64,000 bases of DNA from Phyto melanocephala (GCA_941918925.1 OW799236.1:14669474-14733473); one strand, 5' to 3'. Counted from the first letter of the stretch, positions 36,425 through 49,077 are shown. Notes: generated by a model not told the origin, from the sequence alone. A program made the numbers and translations.

Positions 36425-39400
36425 CTGAAAAAAAAATGTTAGAATTATAAAAAAATATGAAAACAGATTCTAAGAAAAAAAAAAATTAACGAAAGCCTTT
36501 AAAATAGTTTGAGGCGAGTTTTCTAAAGTTTTGAAATTTTTTTTGTTAAAAGAAAATTCTCGGTTGTTGTTATTAGACTGTTCTAAAGGGTTCATAATTC
36601 ATACCTTTGTGATCTCAGGGTGGTTACTCCGTAATTCGAAATGTTTTCTTTCGTATCGAAATTACGGTGTAAGCTCCCAGCTATTAGGATAGATAGCATG
36701 GTTTCGAAAATATATATTTAGTTAAGCTACTAGGAGATCAAATATTCGAATTTTTTCAAAAAGCGGTTTTCGGATATTGCAAATGGTTGCTATTAAAAAA
36801 AACGGTTTAAAAATATTGCAAAAGGTTGCTTTTCAAAAAAATGGTTTTCGGATATTGCAAATGGTTGCTATTCAAAAAAAACGGTTTTCGGTTAAGCATT
36901 TAAAAATAACCGGTTTTCGGTTAAGCATTAAAAAAAACCGGTTAACCGGTTAAGCATTTAAAAAAACCGGTTGACCGATTTTATGCGAATAAACACTAAC
37001 ACAAAAATCAAATTATTTATTGAAACAAAAACTTTAATTATATTAAAATTTAAAACAATTCACAAAAGTTAACAACTTAACGTATGCGAGATCACATTAT
37101 TCAATTAAAATAATAATTAAAAATGTTGTCTCCTTAGTTGCTTCGTTTTAAATAAGCTTTTGGAAAGAAAATGCCGTTTAAATATTTTGAAGTATGTTTA
37201 TCTATTATGTTCTTTTGTTTTTATGAAACTTGACATTGAAAATGACCTTTCACTTAGCATACATTAAACAAATCCTCCAAAATGTATTCTTAATGATGAT
37301 CTTGTAGGGCATTTTGGTGCTCATAACAATAACCGGTTTATTTGTACCAAAATAGCTGATTTATTCGATATTCGAAAAATGGGCATTTTGAAATATTCGC
37401 ATACGACAAAACTGAAAAAACCGGTTAAGACGAATGGTCGAAAAATAACCGTTCGATCACCCTACTAGCTACACAGATACCCTTTTTGAGTTTGCGACAA
37501 ACATTTTAGGTAGCTTTTTTATTTTCCAAAGAAGTTGAGTTTAAAAAAGTTTTTAAAATTTTATTTCTACTCACTTTGATGCTAAATTATTTCTAGAAGT
37601 CGTTGTATTTGTGATTGTTAATCCCGTACCCGCTGAATTGCCCAATTCGTGGTGTCTTGTTGAGCGCTCTCTGCCATTTGTATTGGCTGCTCCACCATTA
37701 ACTCCATTAGCAAAATCCATACTTTTACGTTCGAATTTTTGTACTGTCGCCCTGGCAGAAAATTCTTCTTGCTCTGGACTGTTGGGTGTTATGATTTTAT
37801 TGAGGGAATTTTGTGAGCGAGGTGAACGTTTAATGAAGTCCTTTGTGTCCGCAGTATTATTGGCATTTGTTTCTACATAATTATTTTGATTTTTCTCATC
37901 CGAAATACTTCTAACACGATGCTGGGTATTGAGGGTAGTTTCGGATACTGCCGACGAAGGAGGATTTCTACCAAATTCCTTTAGGTTGTCCATGTCTTTT
38001 TGTAGGGTGCGCATATCAGCGCGAGATTTGGATTTAACTCTAAGGGAAGTATTGTCGGTTAGGAATTTCTCATCTTCATTTTTAGAGGAATTTAAATCAC
38101 ATTTTGATTTCGATTTAAAACTGTCGGTATGATATTTTTGTGTTAATTGCTGGCGTCGCTCCTCTTTAATGCGATCAATTCTTTCCCGATCGAGTTTGAC
38201 TCCTGAAAGTACTTTCAAAGGAGGATTATTGCAAGTGCTATTAATATTTGAGTTTTTTAGGTCTTGATTGTTTTCGGGTTGTACATTATTTTGTATTAAA
38301 GAAATTCTATTTTCTGTAGTGGGTGTTATCTTCAACTCGGTACTGTCGTTGTCCGGTGAGGAGGTGAGTTGATTATTAAAATTCTTTTCTTTGGGCAAAT
38401 CAATTTTCAATAAAGATTTTTCCGTGGTTTTAGAGGGAAAATGTTCTTCAGTTATAGGCATTCCTGGCAACCTTTTGGGAGGATTTAAAGTTTTGGGCCG
38501 CGTAAAATCAAAACTTTTTCTTCTGTTATTATGTTCAATGAGATCGGGTAATTGTTGAGAACTTTTTATTTGCAACTCCTGCAAATTTTTGTTGCCAAAT
38601 TCCCTTATAAAAGCATTTTCATCTAAAGAGCGTGTAATTTGTTGAGTTTTATTTAGTTTTTGTTTTAGCGAAGACGTTTGTGGCACCTTGCCGTGCCTTT
38701 CAGGATGTGTATTAATGTTTGGTTGAGGTGGTGCAGTTTTTCTAATGGAATTACGTGTTGAGAAGTCAAACGCCGGCATTTGTTCAACGGGTGAGGACTC
38801 GAATTTGTTAGCCAACTCTTTGACACTAAAATTTGAAGGAGATCTTCTAGCCGCCGTAATGCAAACCTCAATGGTTTCTGATTCCTGATCTTTAATGCTA
38901 TCCAAACTGTCTAGCTCAACTTCAGGATCTTGGAAATCTTCAGATTTTGTTTGTTTCATTTTCTCTCCCAGTAGATTTTCATACACACTTTTTGGTTTAC
39001 GCAACTTGACATTTTCATATAATAATTTATTCTCATCAGACATTTGTATGTCATCCACATTCTCCACAGGAGTTATAAGCTCTTTATCCGACTCTCTTTC
39101 ACTCTCACTTAATTCCTCAATCTCGGCCAGATTTTCCAATTCACTGTTAAGAAATTTGCGATCCTCATTTAGTAATTGATTAACTTCGGTCACTGAGTTG
39201 CGAAAGAACTTAACTTGTTCATACACAGTATTCTCATCGAAGGAAGTTTCCAATAAAGGTCGTGTTGGCTTCTTATCCTCTTTCGCCCTTAGAAATGAAG
39301 GCTTTGTGGGCTTTTCGTTTGCCTCTTGCTCCCGGGTAGGTGATTTTAAATTAAATGTTATACTAATGGTAGATTTAATAGGACTAGCTAAGTGCTTAAG

Positions 39401-42400
39401 TGGAGAATTTAGATTACTTGGAGTATTCTCATATTCTTCATAGGCTGGTGAATTTTCCTCTGTCTCGATTAGGGAATGCATGCTCAGTTGGCGCTGCAGA
39501 TTTTGGTAGCCGAACTCACTGGGCGTTATCGATTGGCTAGTGTTGTCGGTGAAATTCGAGTTGGGGGAAATTAAATTTTGATTACGTTGCAAAATGCATT
39601 CCCCGGCAGAAAGTTTAGAGCCACCCACATTGTTTAAATCTAAAGAAAGCTCACGCTTTAAAGCCTGCATATCACGTTTATCATTTACCTGAAAGTAATT
39701 TTTATATTCAATTAAAATCTGCTTTTAAAGAAAAAAGTTTTTGGCTTCCGAAAAAAAGGATTAAAACAATTTCTTTTAAATTACTTACATTCGATCCCAA
39801 CGACTCATGAGAAGTACCCAAATATGATGAGGTCTCTACACCCAATAGCATTTGTTGCATTTGATTTGAAGAGGCGGCCGAAATTCCTGACATGACCGAG
39901 TTAACCATTAAAGGTTCCAAATCATGTTGCGGCGTAGTTACAACCGAACTATTTTCCGAACTTGTGTCTCCCATTAATAGAGAATAGCGGGGACTTTGTA
40001 GAGGCGATGAAGGTGTCACCGATAATTTAGCTTGTTCCATTTCACTATGTAAGGACTTGTGATGTTTATTTTCTTTGGTTATATCGCCTGAATAACTGCG
40101 CAGCAGTTGCTCTTGCAATGTTGGGTCTTGGGGGCCACAATAACTATTACGATTTTTCACTTTAAGTAAATCATAAGAAGGTTTGAAGTGTTGCTTTAAA
40201 GGTTTGGGTGAGGCATTAGCGGAGTTGTTAGATGAAGGACTGGTACCACTAAAGGAAACGGTCCTGCAAGATATAATTTTCAGTATATATTGTGTTCTAT
40301 TATATTTGCCTTTTTTTTTTACAAAAACTTACCTTTGTTTGCTATTATTTTGCGGTTGATCCTCTGTATTTTTCTGTTGGGCCTCCTCTAACAACATTTT
40401 GCTCATGGTCTCTTTTGATGAGAAGCGTCTATCAACTATTACATTTGAGCCAGGATAACTAAAACGTTCTTTGGTTGAGCCTGCAGTGGCATCTTGATCT
40501 TTACGTTTAGAACCCAAGGGTACTGAAGGATAACTGTAGCGTGTGTTTAAAGATGAACCATAATTTGTGTTATTTAAAACAGCAGATTTCGAAGATTCTT
40601 GTATTTGCTGTTGCTGTCTTTGTGACGAGATTTCCGAAGAACCATATAGAGAAGATTTAGATAAAGAAGGCTTTGGGGGAGCATGTACTTGTACACTGGT
40701 GTACAGTGTCTGAGTGGTAGGTACAGCATGCTCAGGTGTTCCACAGTCAATAAATTGTATATCTGATAACTGATCCTCCAATTTGTAACGTTTGCAACAA
40801 CTTTCGTCACCATTGTGTTCGTGGCAATTTTCACTATTACATTCTCCATTAGCTGAAGATTGAGACCAATTGCTGGGACTAGCTGCCGTACTGGGCGATA
40901 GCAGTAGATTGAGACGTGGTTGCTTTTTGGGACTGGGATTAACACTATTCGTTTGACTGGAGAATTCTTCGGGGCGTGCTCTCATAATGCGTCTCGAAGT
41001 GGCACACGAAGAGGGTGGTATGTTTTCCTTACCCACACGCGGTGAACTAACTAATGACTCACTTTCTGAAAATATGCGCATTTCGGGCTCTTCACGATCA
41101 AAATTAAGACCCAGTTCGGAAAGCTCTCTGTTTAACATAAAAATATTTAAAAAGATATTTGTAATTAAACAGCATTTTTGAAATTTAAAATTTGTAGCTT
41201 AATTTGTCTATTGAAACTTACCTAGAGGGACACGTTGTCATATGACCCCTTTGCGGTGACTGCAACAAATCAAAGTATGAATCATGTGACACTGATCGAG
41301 AGTGTCCCGCTGTACGCAAACTGTCTATAGAATTGGAGCGTACACACACCTCAATTGGTTTGCTAGGTTCACCGCAATAGGAGCGTGACGTATCAAATAA
41401 TTCTATAGATTTGTGTTTATCTTCACGCTTCATTAGAGCGCTCTTAGATGGTTTGCCATTAACACCTATAATTGAATCGTTTTCGGCAAATGTTACTTGG
41501 GTAGCTTCTTTATGGCGTGGCGGAGGCGAACAGGAGTCGTCGTCGTTACTATGTGAGGCCACCACTATTGAGGATTTTAAGTCATGCGCCGCTCCATTGC
41601 TAACAGGTCGTTGATTGCGAGAAAATAAAGATTTCCAAGAGTGTGTTTTACGCTTTTGCCAACTGCGCGGCACTGAGAGAACAGTATGATATTTATCGGG
41701 TAAACTAGAAGGTCCACCGCCTACTTCTATGTAGGAGCCTATATTTTGTCCTGAGTTAACACTGGATATCATATTAATGGGCATAGAATGTTTCATGTCC
41801 AAACCATCGTAGCGCATTTGTCTTTCTTGGGCTTCTTCCAGGCTAATGAGCTTAGGACCACTGGCGCTGAGACTTTTGGGTCTTTCTACGCTCACTAGAC
41901 TTTGATCATGCTCTCGTTGTTCAACTAATAAACTTTCACAATCGGTTAAAGAGTCCATGCGATTGTCGGCCGCTAAAGATACGGGGGTGGCTCCCTGAGT
42001 AGCGATATAACTTAAACGGGCCGTGGCCTCCTCCAAAGCATCAAATATATGATGGCAATTACGTATTAGATATTCAGTGACCACGGCCTGGACACCTACG
42101 CCCCTTAAGGCTGCAACACCACCCGATTCTAAGGCCGGGGAGCGCAGCAAATTAGGAGCCCATACTATGGCTAGATTTTTGTCAGTCATACCCGTGCGAT
42201 CGGAATATTGGGAAATTTTATTTAAATGCTCGGATAAATATTTAAGAGTCCTATAATGCGGAGGCGGTAATTTCAATACCGTCTCTTTCATCAATCTTAA
42301 TCTTTCATTGCTCTCACTTTTTGCCTGTATGGCCTCCACAAAATTATCATACAACTGATAAGTACACAGTGGATTTGGCAGTTCACGGAAATACATTTTC

Positions 42401-43539
42401 AACAAAGAACTAACGGCGTGTATGTCTTGTTTCATTTCGGGATTACCCAAGTCCGGTATTCTCTCCTCGTCAAAGGCACGGCGCAATTTTTGTATATTCG
42501 ATGTGATGCCCGATAAACGATAAATGCCATCAACAATGCCGTGTTCTTCTATGAACTCAGCACAACACTTTAAGACCATGGGTATTTCTTGGCCACTATT
42601 CAGTAAATGCTCCGAGAGATCACAAGAGAAAACACGTTCTCTATAAATGCCACTTTGTTTTAGGCGTCGCCGAGAGGGACGTGAAAGTATGAAAGAGCGA
42701 AAGAAGGCTATTAGTTTGCCGTGTTTACGTAAAACCGGTTTAGTGGGTGATACTTCCACCTGACCCACAAGAGGAGCGGGCATGGGAAAATGCCGGGGTA
42801 TCTTATCGCCTATGGTGGCCACACAAGACTGGGGAAAGAAACCCACTTCGTAGTGAGATTTTTGTAAATGCGATTTCTTGCCGCGCCACCATATTGACTC
42901 AGCCGGAGAAGGCATATCTATTACCGATATCATATCACCTACTTCTATGGATATCTCATCTGAAGCCTGAGCTTGATAACGTCTCACGCCGTAAGCGGCT
43001 CCAACCGCTGGCGTATTTATGGTTCTCATCGTGTCATCATCAGCTAATGGCAAACGTCTGCCTTTATTGTCCAATTGCAACCAAGTAAGAATAGTGCCGC
43101 ATGTCAGCGAGTCGGACGCTATTTTGGAAAATCTTTCCAAATACTTGGACACTGCATATTCCACATCTTCTTCCGATTTAAAATCCATTTCAATAAGATT
43201 TCTAAGGCCGCTTATTTTACGATCGTAAACACATCGGTGCAGCATTTCATCCAACATTTGCATGTTATCAAAGGACCGTTTAACCAGAAAGGGATCCGAT
43301 TTGTGTGGAAAAACTTTGATAATAAACCAACAGGAAGAAGGTGAAAAAGGCCGAAGTGAAGTAGCGCCTTGTGAAGAATTAGCTGTACCGGCAATATCGC
43401 CGCCAATGGATTGAGAGGCTATGCTGCTGTTTAATAACTCAGACTTGTCGTCGACCAAACGTACGGACAGAGGTCCCAGCTGAACACGTTCGTAATGAAA
43501 ATGGGCGCATTCTTCGAGTTTTGGAAAACGACACGTTTT
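36346..43539 (-). CDS. CdGAPr: CdGAPr: PX-SH3-RhoGAP Rho GTPase-activating protein (five exons, N-terminus missing)
   Basis: Joined exons 43539-41222, 41127-40333, 40263-39789, 39688-37575 and 36424-36346 give 1926 residues plus stop in one frame. Seen: an N-terminal PX-like region (about residues 8-155), an SH3 domain (about 183-244, YQAQASDEISIEVGD then WWRGK), and a RhoGAP domain (about 302-497) with the arginine finger in GIYRLSG (Arg codon 42517-42519, residue 341) and the conserved YFRELPNPL and NLAIVWAPNLLR blocks. A long, low-complexity, Ser/Asn/Lys-rich tail follows. Known: this order defines the ARHGAP32/33 and fly CdGAPr family, which speeds GTP hydrolysis on Rac/Cdc42-type GTPases near membranes and the actin cytoskeleton. 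No in-frame start codon lies in the first visible exon, which enters in phase 0 after an acceptor at 43540-43541, so the start is in an upstream exon. Orthology is assigned by recognition, not by a search. Confidence 0.94.
36731..37464. mobile_element. hAT-type MITE in the last CdGAPr intron (TAGGGTGATCGA family, copy 3)
   Basis: A 734-bp element ending in TCGATCACCCTA on the right and a decayed TAGGAGATCAA on the left. Flanking 8-mers taagctac and ctagctac match at 6 of 8 positions, as expected of an old 8-bp target duplication. Inside is a run of degenerate tandem units containing CGGTTTTCGGATATTGCAAA and clustered AACCGG/CCGGTT palindromes. It has no coding capacity. Without it the intron would be about 0.4 kb. 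It is the most diverged of the three copies in the window. Confidence 0.8.
37575..39688 (-). CDS. CdGAPr: CdGAPr coding exon, long low-complexity tail
   Basis: A 2114-bp exon starting VNDKRDMQALKRELSLDL after an acceptor CAG at 39689-39691. Charged and Ser/Asn-rich, with many Ser-Pro sites and short predicted helical stretches (such as LKVLSGVKLDRERIDRIKEE). The donor GTGAGT (37574-37569) overlaps a TGA: read straight on, the protein would end in ...NNLASK; spliced, it continues into the short last exon. The spliced form is preferred because the last exon is in phase and open to its stop. Confidence 0.92.
39789..40263 (-). CDS. CdGAPr: CdGAPr coding exon, disordered linker
   Basis: A 475-bp exon. 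The acceptor TTGCAG ends at 40264 and completes an Arg codon; the exon ends in phase 0 after GSN, followed by donor GTAAGT at 39788-39783. Reading TVSFSGTSPSSNN onward it stays open to the donor. Ser-rich, with a possible phosphorylation-prone stretch (SVTPSSPLQSPRYSLL). No domain recognised. Confidence 0.92.
40333..41127 (-). CDS. CdGAPr: CdGAPr coding exon, disordered linker
   Basis: A 795-bp exon. The acceptor AACAG at 41128-41132 completes an Arg codon (AG plus A) giving R-ELSELGLNFDREEPE; the donor is AG followed by GTAAGT at 40332-40327. The upstream intron is 94 bp and the downstream one 69 bp, normal fly sizes. Rich in Ser, Pro, Asn and Gln with a short Q run (QRQQQQIQ); no domain recognised. 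It includes a Cys/His cluster (CNSENCHEHNGDESCCKR), which may be chance. Confidence 0.93.
41222..43539 (-). CDS. CdGAPr: CdGAPr coding exon with PX, SH3 and RhoGAP domains
   Basis: A 2318-bp exon, residues 1-772 of the visible protein plus two bases. The acceptor is a T-rich tract ending in TTTTAG at 43540-43541; the first codons read KTCRFPKLEECAHFHYERVQ, and FHYE is typical of the PX start in this family. The donor is AG followed by GTAAGT at 41221-41216. All three folded domains sit in this one exon. Open reading frames on the opposite strand here are shadows. Confidence 0.95.
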
Positions 43540-43541
43540 CT

Positions 43542-44739
43542 AAAATGAAAAAAATAAAGAAATGGGAAATAAATACAAATGTTTGTCCACATATTGAAAA
43601 AAGTTTGTTTGCAAAAGAAACCTTTTTTATAAAACTATGTGTAAAAGAAAATTACAAAGTTTTTTTAATGACTTTAGGTATTACAGAACTCTGAATATGC
43701 AGCAAAAACTGCTGATTGTGCTTGGGCGAGAGCCCGTAAAAACCCTATTTAGGCTTCATAGATTACAACCGTTCTCCGATTTTAGATAAATTAAAAAAAA
43801 AATGGGCGTGGTCAATTTTTCTTTGCTTAAAAAACTATGTTGGGTTTTGACAAATAGTTAAAAACAATCTTGCGAAGTCAGTGCAGCCGTTAATAAGTAA
43901 TGTGATTACCAACGAACGACATTTGATTTGATTTAGATTTTTTAAACAACAATATTGTAGAAAATTTTATTTTGGCATACATTTCTTAAAGACATTTTCG
44001 TGACACACTGACATTTTGTACAGTTATTTTTTTCCGAGTTTATTACAAAAATTTTCTTCTAGGTCATTTAATATTTCCAAAGTTTCTTTTGTTTGAAAAA
44101 GTAATGAACATTATTGCTGTGAACAAAGCAACAACTCATCATACATCATCAACCCCCTATTTAATAAACCCTATCAAAGAGCATACACGTACACGATTCA
44201 AGCTGTGCTTTTGCATAAAAAGAAACTAAAACATGCTGAACAACATAAATTGTTGATATTAAAAAGAAAACATCACACATATGCAACGAAAGAAAAAAAA
44301 ATAATTCCACAAAACATTTTGCGCATTTAGCTGTCAGCTTTTGTATCGTACTTTTCTTTATACTTATAGTGCAAAAAACAGTATAAATAGAAAAAACAAA
44401 TAATACACAATATTAAATACCGAACGAATTTTAACCTCAAAATATTTTTTTAGCTTTTATAGATTGAAAGTGAAGGCACTTTTTTAGGGATACGAATAGT
44501 ACACTTTTTGTGGTACTACTCGTATTTGGTACAATATTTTCTTATTTATCAGTAAAGGCCACGTTACTTTTACGTAAACGCACACGTTCCAAATCAGCTG
44601 ATTTGTTTCCCTTTAGGAACTAATGTATAAAAAGGTACTATTTCGTAGACGTGACGTTGCGGACGAACCAGATTTTTACGTGTAAGCAGTGTTGTCAAAG
44701 TAGCTTTTTTATTGTGAGTTTTTACTTTTATAATATACA
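43542..44739. other. Upstream intron of CdGAPr, proximal part
   Basis: Begins with the acceptor tract. A 14-bp palindrome AAATCAGCTGATTT (44591-44604) and an imperfect hairpin ATACGAATAGTAC / GTACTACTCGTAT (44492-44535) suggest a degraded MITE. No further exon recognised. Confidence 0.5.
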
Positions 44740-45480
44740 ACTAGAAAATCCCGGCGCGCGTTGCTACGCCCCTTAATGAATGAAAATGCATTCTGAATTT
44801 CAATTTAATATCAAGTGCAAAAAGCTAAAAATTTAAAATTTTTTAATGGGCGTGGCACTGCCCACTTTTTTAATCAAGAAATTGTATAGCCATGACAACT
44901 CAATATGTGGCCAAATTTTTACGAAAATCGGTCCAGAGCAAGTACCTCAAAATTATAACTTTTTTTATGGGCGTGGCCCTGCCCACTTTTCTAATCACGA
45001 AATTGTAAAATCATGAGACCGCAATATGTGTGTGAAAGGTTTTAGAAAAATCGGAGAAGTTTAAGTAGCTGAAAAAGATAACTTATTTTATGGGCGTGGC
45101 ACTGCCCACTTTTCTAATCACGAAATTGTAAAGTCATGACAGGTCGATATGTGTGCAAAAGTTCAGAAAAATCGGTCCAGTGCAAGTACCTTAAAATTAA
45201 AACTTTTTTAGTGGCGTGGCCCCGCCCACTTTTCTTATCACGAAATTATTTAGTCATGACAGCTCTATATGTGTGCAAAGTTTCAGAAAAATCTGTCATG
45301 TGCAAGTAGCTAAAAATGATAACTAATTTTTTGTGGGCGTAGCCCCGCCCACATTTTTCCACCCATAAACACTCCCTGGTATGTGTACAACAACTTACCA
45401 AAGTTTGAGCCCGATCGGTTTTACAGTTTCGGAGTCTATAGCTATCACACACACACACACAGTTTCACTTTTATATATAT
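44740..45480. repeat. Element of ~121-bp tandem units, 5 units
   Basis: It opens CCCGGCGCGCGTTGCTACGC, then five units starting near 44845, 44967, 45090, 45210 and 45333 (spacing 120-123), each with GGGCGTGGC(C)CTGCCCAC, AATCACGAAATTGTAAAGTC, ATGTGTGCAAAGTTTCAGAA and GTGCAAGTACCTCAAAAT. It closes with CGATCGGTTTTACAGTTTCG, a (CA)n run and TATATATA. GC-rich islands in an AT-rich background. The minus frame at 45246-45458 is repeat-derived. Confidence 0.9.
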
Positions 45481-47389
45481 AAATACATAGATATAAAATA
45501 TGTATATGTATATCATTAATGTAGTGGGGTTTCTTATTTTAAAAAAATGTTCATAGAAGAAAAAAAAAATTAATTTGTAATAATTTACAGTGCACTCGCG
45601 ATAATATGAGCATCCCAAAATATGAACACCTTTTTTTTTCTAGGGCTACTCTAAAATATATAAAAAACAAGCTAAAAAGCTCTAATATATGAACAGCTTA
45701 TTTTTGATTTTTTTTAAAGGATTTTATCTATACATTGTTTAAAGTTAAATCAGCGTGGTAGTGGTTATATTCTGATTCAACTGTATAACAATTTGGGGGT
45801 TTCCCTATGTGTATGCTTTCAAACTGTCTTCAGCTGTCAATTAAAATTTCTTACATACTTACAAGTTTTAGCTAGTGCTCACATTCAGATAGAACTCCAC
45901 AATAATTTTCTTAAATATAAATTTAACGCGAAAAGTTCTTAAATATGCATTCAAGAAAGCATAAGTCTATAACTTGAAAAGAAAAATTAAAAATTTTATT
46001 ACATCTATGTTAAGGTGCAAGTGTTGCCAATTCAGCGAATAAAATTGGGTTAAAAATTTTCTACAATATGAGGAATGATAAAATAAAGATGGGGATAACA
46101 TAGATTGTAACTAGAGTGAAATAAAGGAAGAGCTATCCGATAAAGATACTTACATACATATGTGAATGTGGTAAAAAAAGACTTCAATAAAACATTGGAA
46201 TGGGCCGAAAGTAAAATATTTTTTTAATGAGATTTCAATGTATTAGAAAGTTAAGAGAGCGGACCATTTTAAAGATGAATAATTATTTGCAAATAAGTTT
46301 GTATTTACAAAAATAAAAAAAATTTAGCATAACACACTCTTATTTCAATAGTTTCAAATATTTTTTTTAATAATCAAAACATAAACAAAAGTAAACAGAT
46401 TTTGCAGCCATTTTTAACAAAAAAAATTAAAACAAAAATACATACAATTGGGGTATTTCCAACAATTTCAAAACAAGTAAATTAAAAGAATTGTATCGTT
46501 TATTGTAAAATTTTTCAACATTTTTAGACTTTTAAAAAATTATTTCATGACAATATGTTATTGTTGTTGGTTGTCTTTTTTCATTAAATTTTTTTGATAA
46601 CTCCACTACTTCTTAAAATATTACATCGTACACTCTTAAAACTTTTTCAACATCCAAATTTTTAAAACCTTAATTTAAGTATCACTAGAAAATCTCGTTT
46701 AACCATCCCTGTTGCAAAGACACATGGCTTATTGTTTAGGCACTCACTCATACAGACTGACCCACATAATTCCCTTCTCAAAATATGGTATTTAGTTAAA
46801 GGAGTGTAAATAGAGAAGAGTTGCTATGGGGAGGATGACAAACAAAGTATTGCGTAAAATTGTTGTCATTATTGTAGTTGTACATAAAGTAACAAAAATC
46901 TATGCAAAGGATTAAAAGTGTATATACATGTGTCGGTCTAAATAGAATGTGCGGTAGAAAAAAAATATATGTAGAGCAGAAGCGTAAAAGAGTGAATACT
47001 AGTTTACGCTTTAAACCGGGAATGCTGTTCAGATTGAAAAAAACCTTGTACTAGCCCCTTCTACATTAAAATCAATTTGTTCTAGAAACGCTGATAAAAT
47101 TTAAACGTTTGTTTAAACACATTTTTAATTTGTATCTTAATTTTGTTGTTTTTCTCAGTGTATTTTTATTTGAATAAAAACTTGTTTTGCATAAGCCATT
47201 TTTTTAGCTAAAATAATAGGACATGGAATCAATAAAGTTATTATAAATACAAATGTACGGAAAATCGTGTTTCGCTTTGCGTCGTTTTGATTTGTGACAC
47301 ATTTTTCGGTCTTAGTTATCGACGTAAATTTGGAATATTTGTGTGAATAAATTTTATAAAAATTTTAACAAAAATTCGTTAAAAACCTT
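45481..47389. other. Non-coding stretch, probably CdGAPr intron
   Basis: Nothing recognised beyond AT-rich sequence. Confidence 0.45.
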
Positions 47390-48130
47390 TTGATATAGAA
47401 AAATTTCTTTAGATAGTTTTAGAGATTTTGTCTAGCCATGAATTTCCATAGACAATTTTTAAGTTAAAAAAATTTGTCTAGACATAAATTTGTTAAGCCA
47501 ACTTTGTCTAAATATAAATTTATTAACACAACTTAATCTAAGCATACATTTTTTTTAGACAATTTAACCATAACATGACTAAACATAAATGTTTTTAAAA
47601 GTTTTTTTCTAGCCATAAATTTGTCTAGACATTAATTTGTTTAGACAATTTTACCATAATATGCCTAATCACAATTGCTTTCAAAAATTTTGTCTAGCCA
47701 ACTTTTATTAAAATTTTTAACAATTTGTCTAGACATCAATTTTTTAAAGACAATTTTTCCATAACATGCATGAACATGACTTTTTTAAATAAACACTTTT
47801 GTCTAAAATTAAATTTGTTAAAACAATTGTCCAAACATAAATTTTATTTAAACACTTTTGTCTAGACAAAAATTTGTTAAAGCAATTCTGTACAGACATT
47901 AATTTGATAAGACAATTTTACCAAAACATAAATATTTTTAGAAGTTTTGTTTTGCCAAAAATTATTCTTAAAAAATTTTTTATTTAAACACTTTTGTCTA
48001 GAATAAAATTTGTTAAGACAGTTTTTTCGAGACATAAGTTTGTTATGACATTTTTACCAAAACACATCTTTTACAGTTAAATCATTATTTTTTTTTAAAT
48101 GTCTAAACATACAATTTCTGTAGATTTGAT
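47390..48130. repeat. Minisatellite, ~32-bp unit with TGTCTAGACA
   Basis: About 20 degenerate units with the phrase TTTGTCTAGACATAAATTTG then TTAAGACAATTTT. The 10-bp palindrome TGTCTAGACA lies where the other arrays have TGTCTTGACA, so the families are probably related. Confidence 0.8.
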
Positions 48131-49077
48131 TTATGTCTAACAATATTTTCTAATCGAACATTTTTTAGAAATAAATATCGAGGAAGTTCTTTATTTATAA
48201 AAATACTCCCTGAAGACTTTTAGTTCTTTTAATTTTCTGTTTAAAGCTCTAGCAAATATGGAGCAACAGTTTTTTTTTTGCAGTGAAGGTAATAGTAGAA
48301 AGAAATGCCAAACATGAGAATTTTCTTAATAATGATGATGATGATAATGGTGGTGGTTAGTGGTGGTGCTACTGTTGATGAGTCGAGGAATTTTTACTAA
48401 AGCGGAAAATATTATTTGGGGCGTTGTCTGACAAACTTGTTGTTGTTATTTTTGTTAGCATTACTAAAACTATTACTGCGATATATTTTTTACTCTTTAT
48501 TTATAAAATGACAAAAAAAAAAGTATTGTATTATTAACACAAATATGTCGTTTAGTAGGGCTTTTTGCCTTATTGTATGTATGAAAAATGTTGTCATTTT
48601 TACGTTTATTATTTTCAACATAAATACATTAAAAATAAAACGCAAAATAAATAAATGTTATTAGTTTGTAAAAGTAAATTTAAAAGGAGTGGTTGGTTTA
48701 ATTTTGTTATAAAAGGATTCACAGTACATACTAGTAATTGAATAAGTATTCAAGGGAAGGTCAAAAATATTAAGATAATTAAAATTAAAAGGAGAAAATT
48801 TTATAGCTTATAATTGTGTAATAAATTAAAATAATTATTTTTTGTTTCTTTTAACAATTAAGACAATTTTTCATATTAATTAAGAAATGGTTATAATTTA
48901 ATCTTTTAAAGAAAAATCTTTTAACTTCGTTGTGGCGCTTTGCCAAAATGTTAAAAATTATCAATATTATTTAACTTAGTATTTTCTAAAGTTGTTTAAA
49001 ATAAAAGGTTTCATTAGGCTTTAAAATATGCATTTGAACTATGAAAATTTATTAATTACGTTAAGTGAGGCATAATT
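48131..49077. other. Non-coding stretch, probably CdGAPr intron
   Basis: A (GATGATGATAATGGTGGTGG)-like trinucleotide-rich patch at 48333-48375; otherwise nothing recognised. Confidence 0.45.

Noticed and set aside
37611..39443. Plus-strand open frames opposite the long CdGAPr exon.
   Set aside because: Shadows of the minus-strand coding sequence; Ser/Leu-rich as expected from its complement.
44591..44604. 14-bp palindrome AAATCAGCTGATTT as a transcription-factor site.
   Set aside because: It is next to hairpin remnants, more likely a decayed MITE; no further support.
47390..48130. CRISPR-like appearance of regularly spaced short repeats.
   Set aside because: Repeats are degenerate and contiguous without unique spacers, and the genome is eukaryotic.
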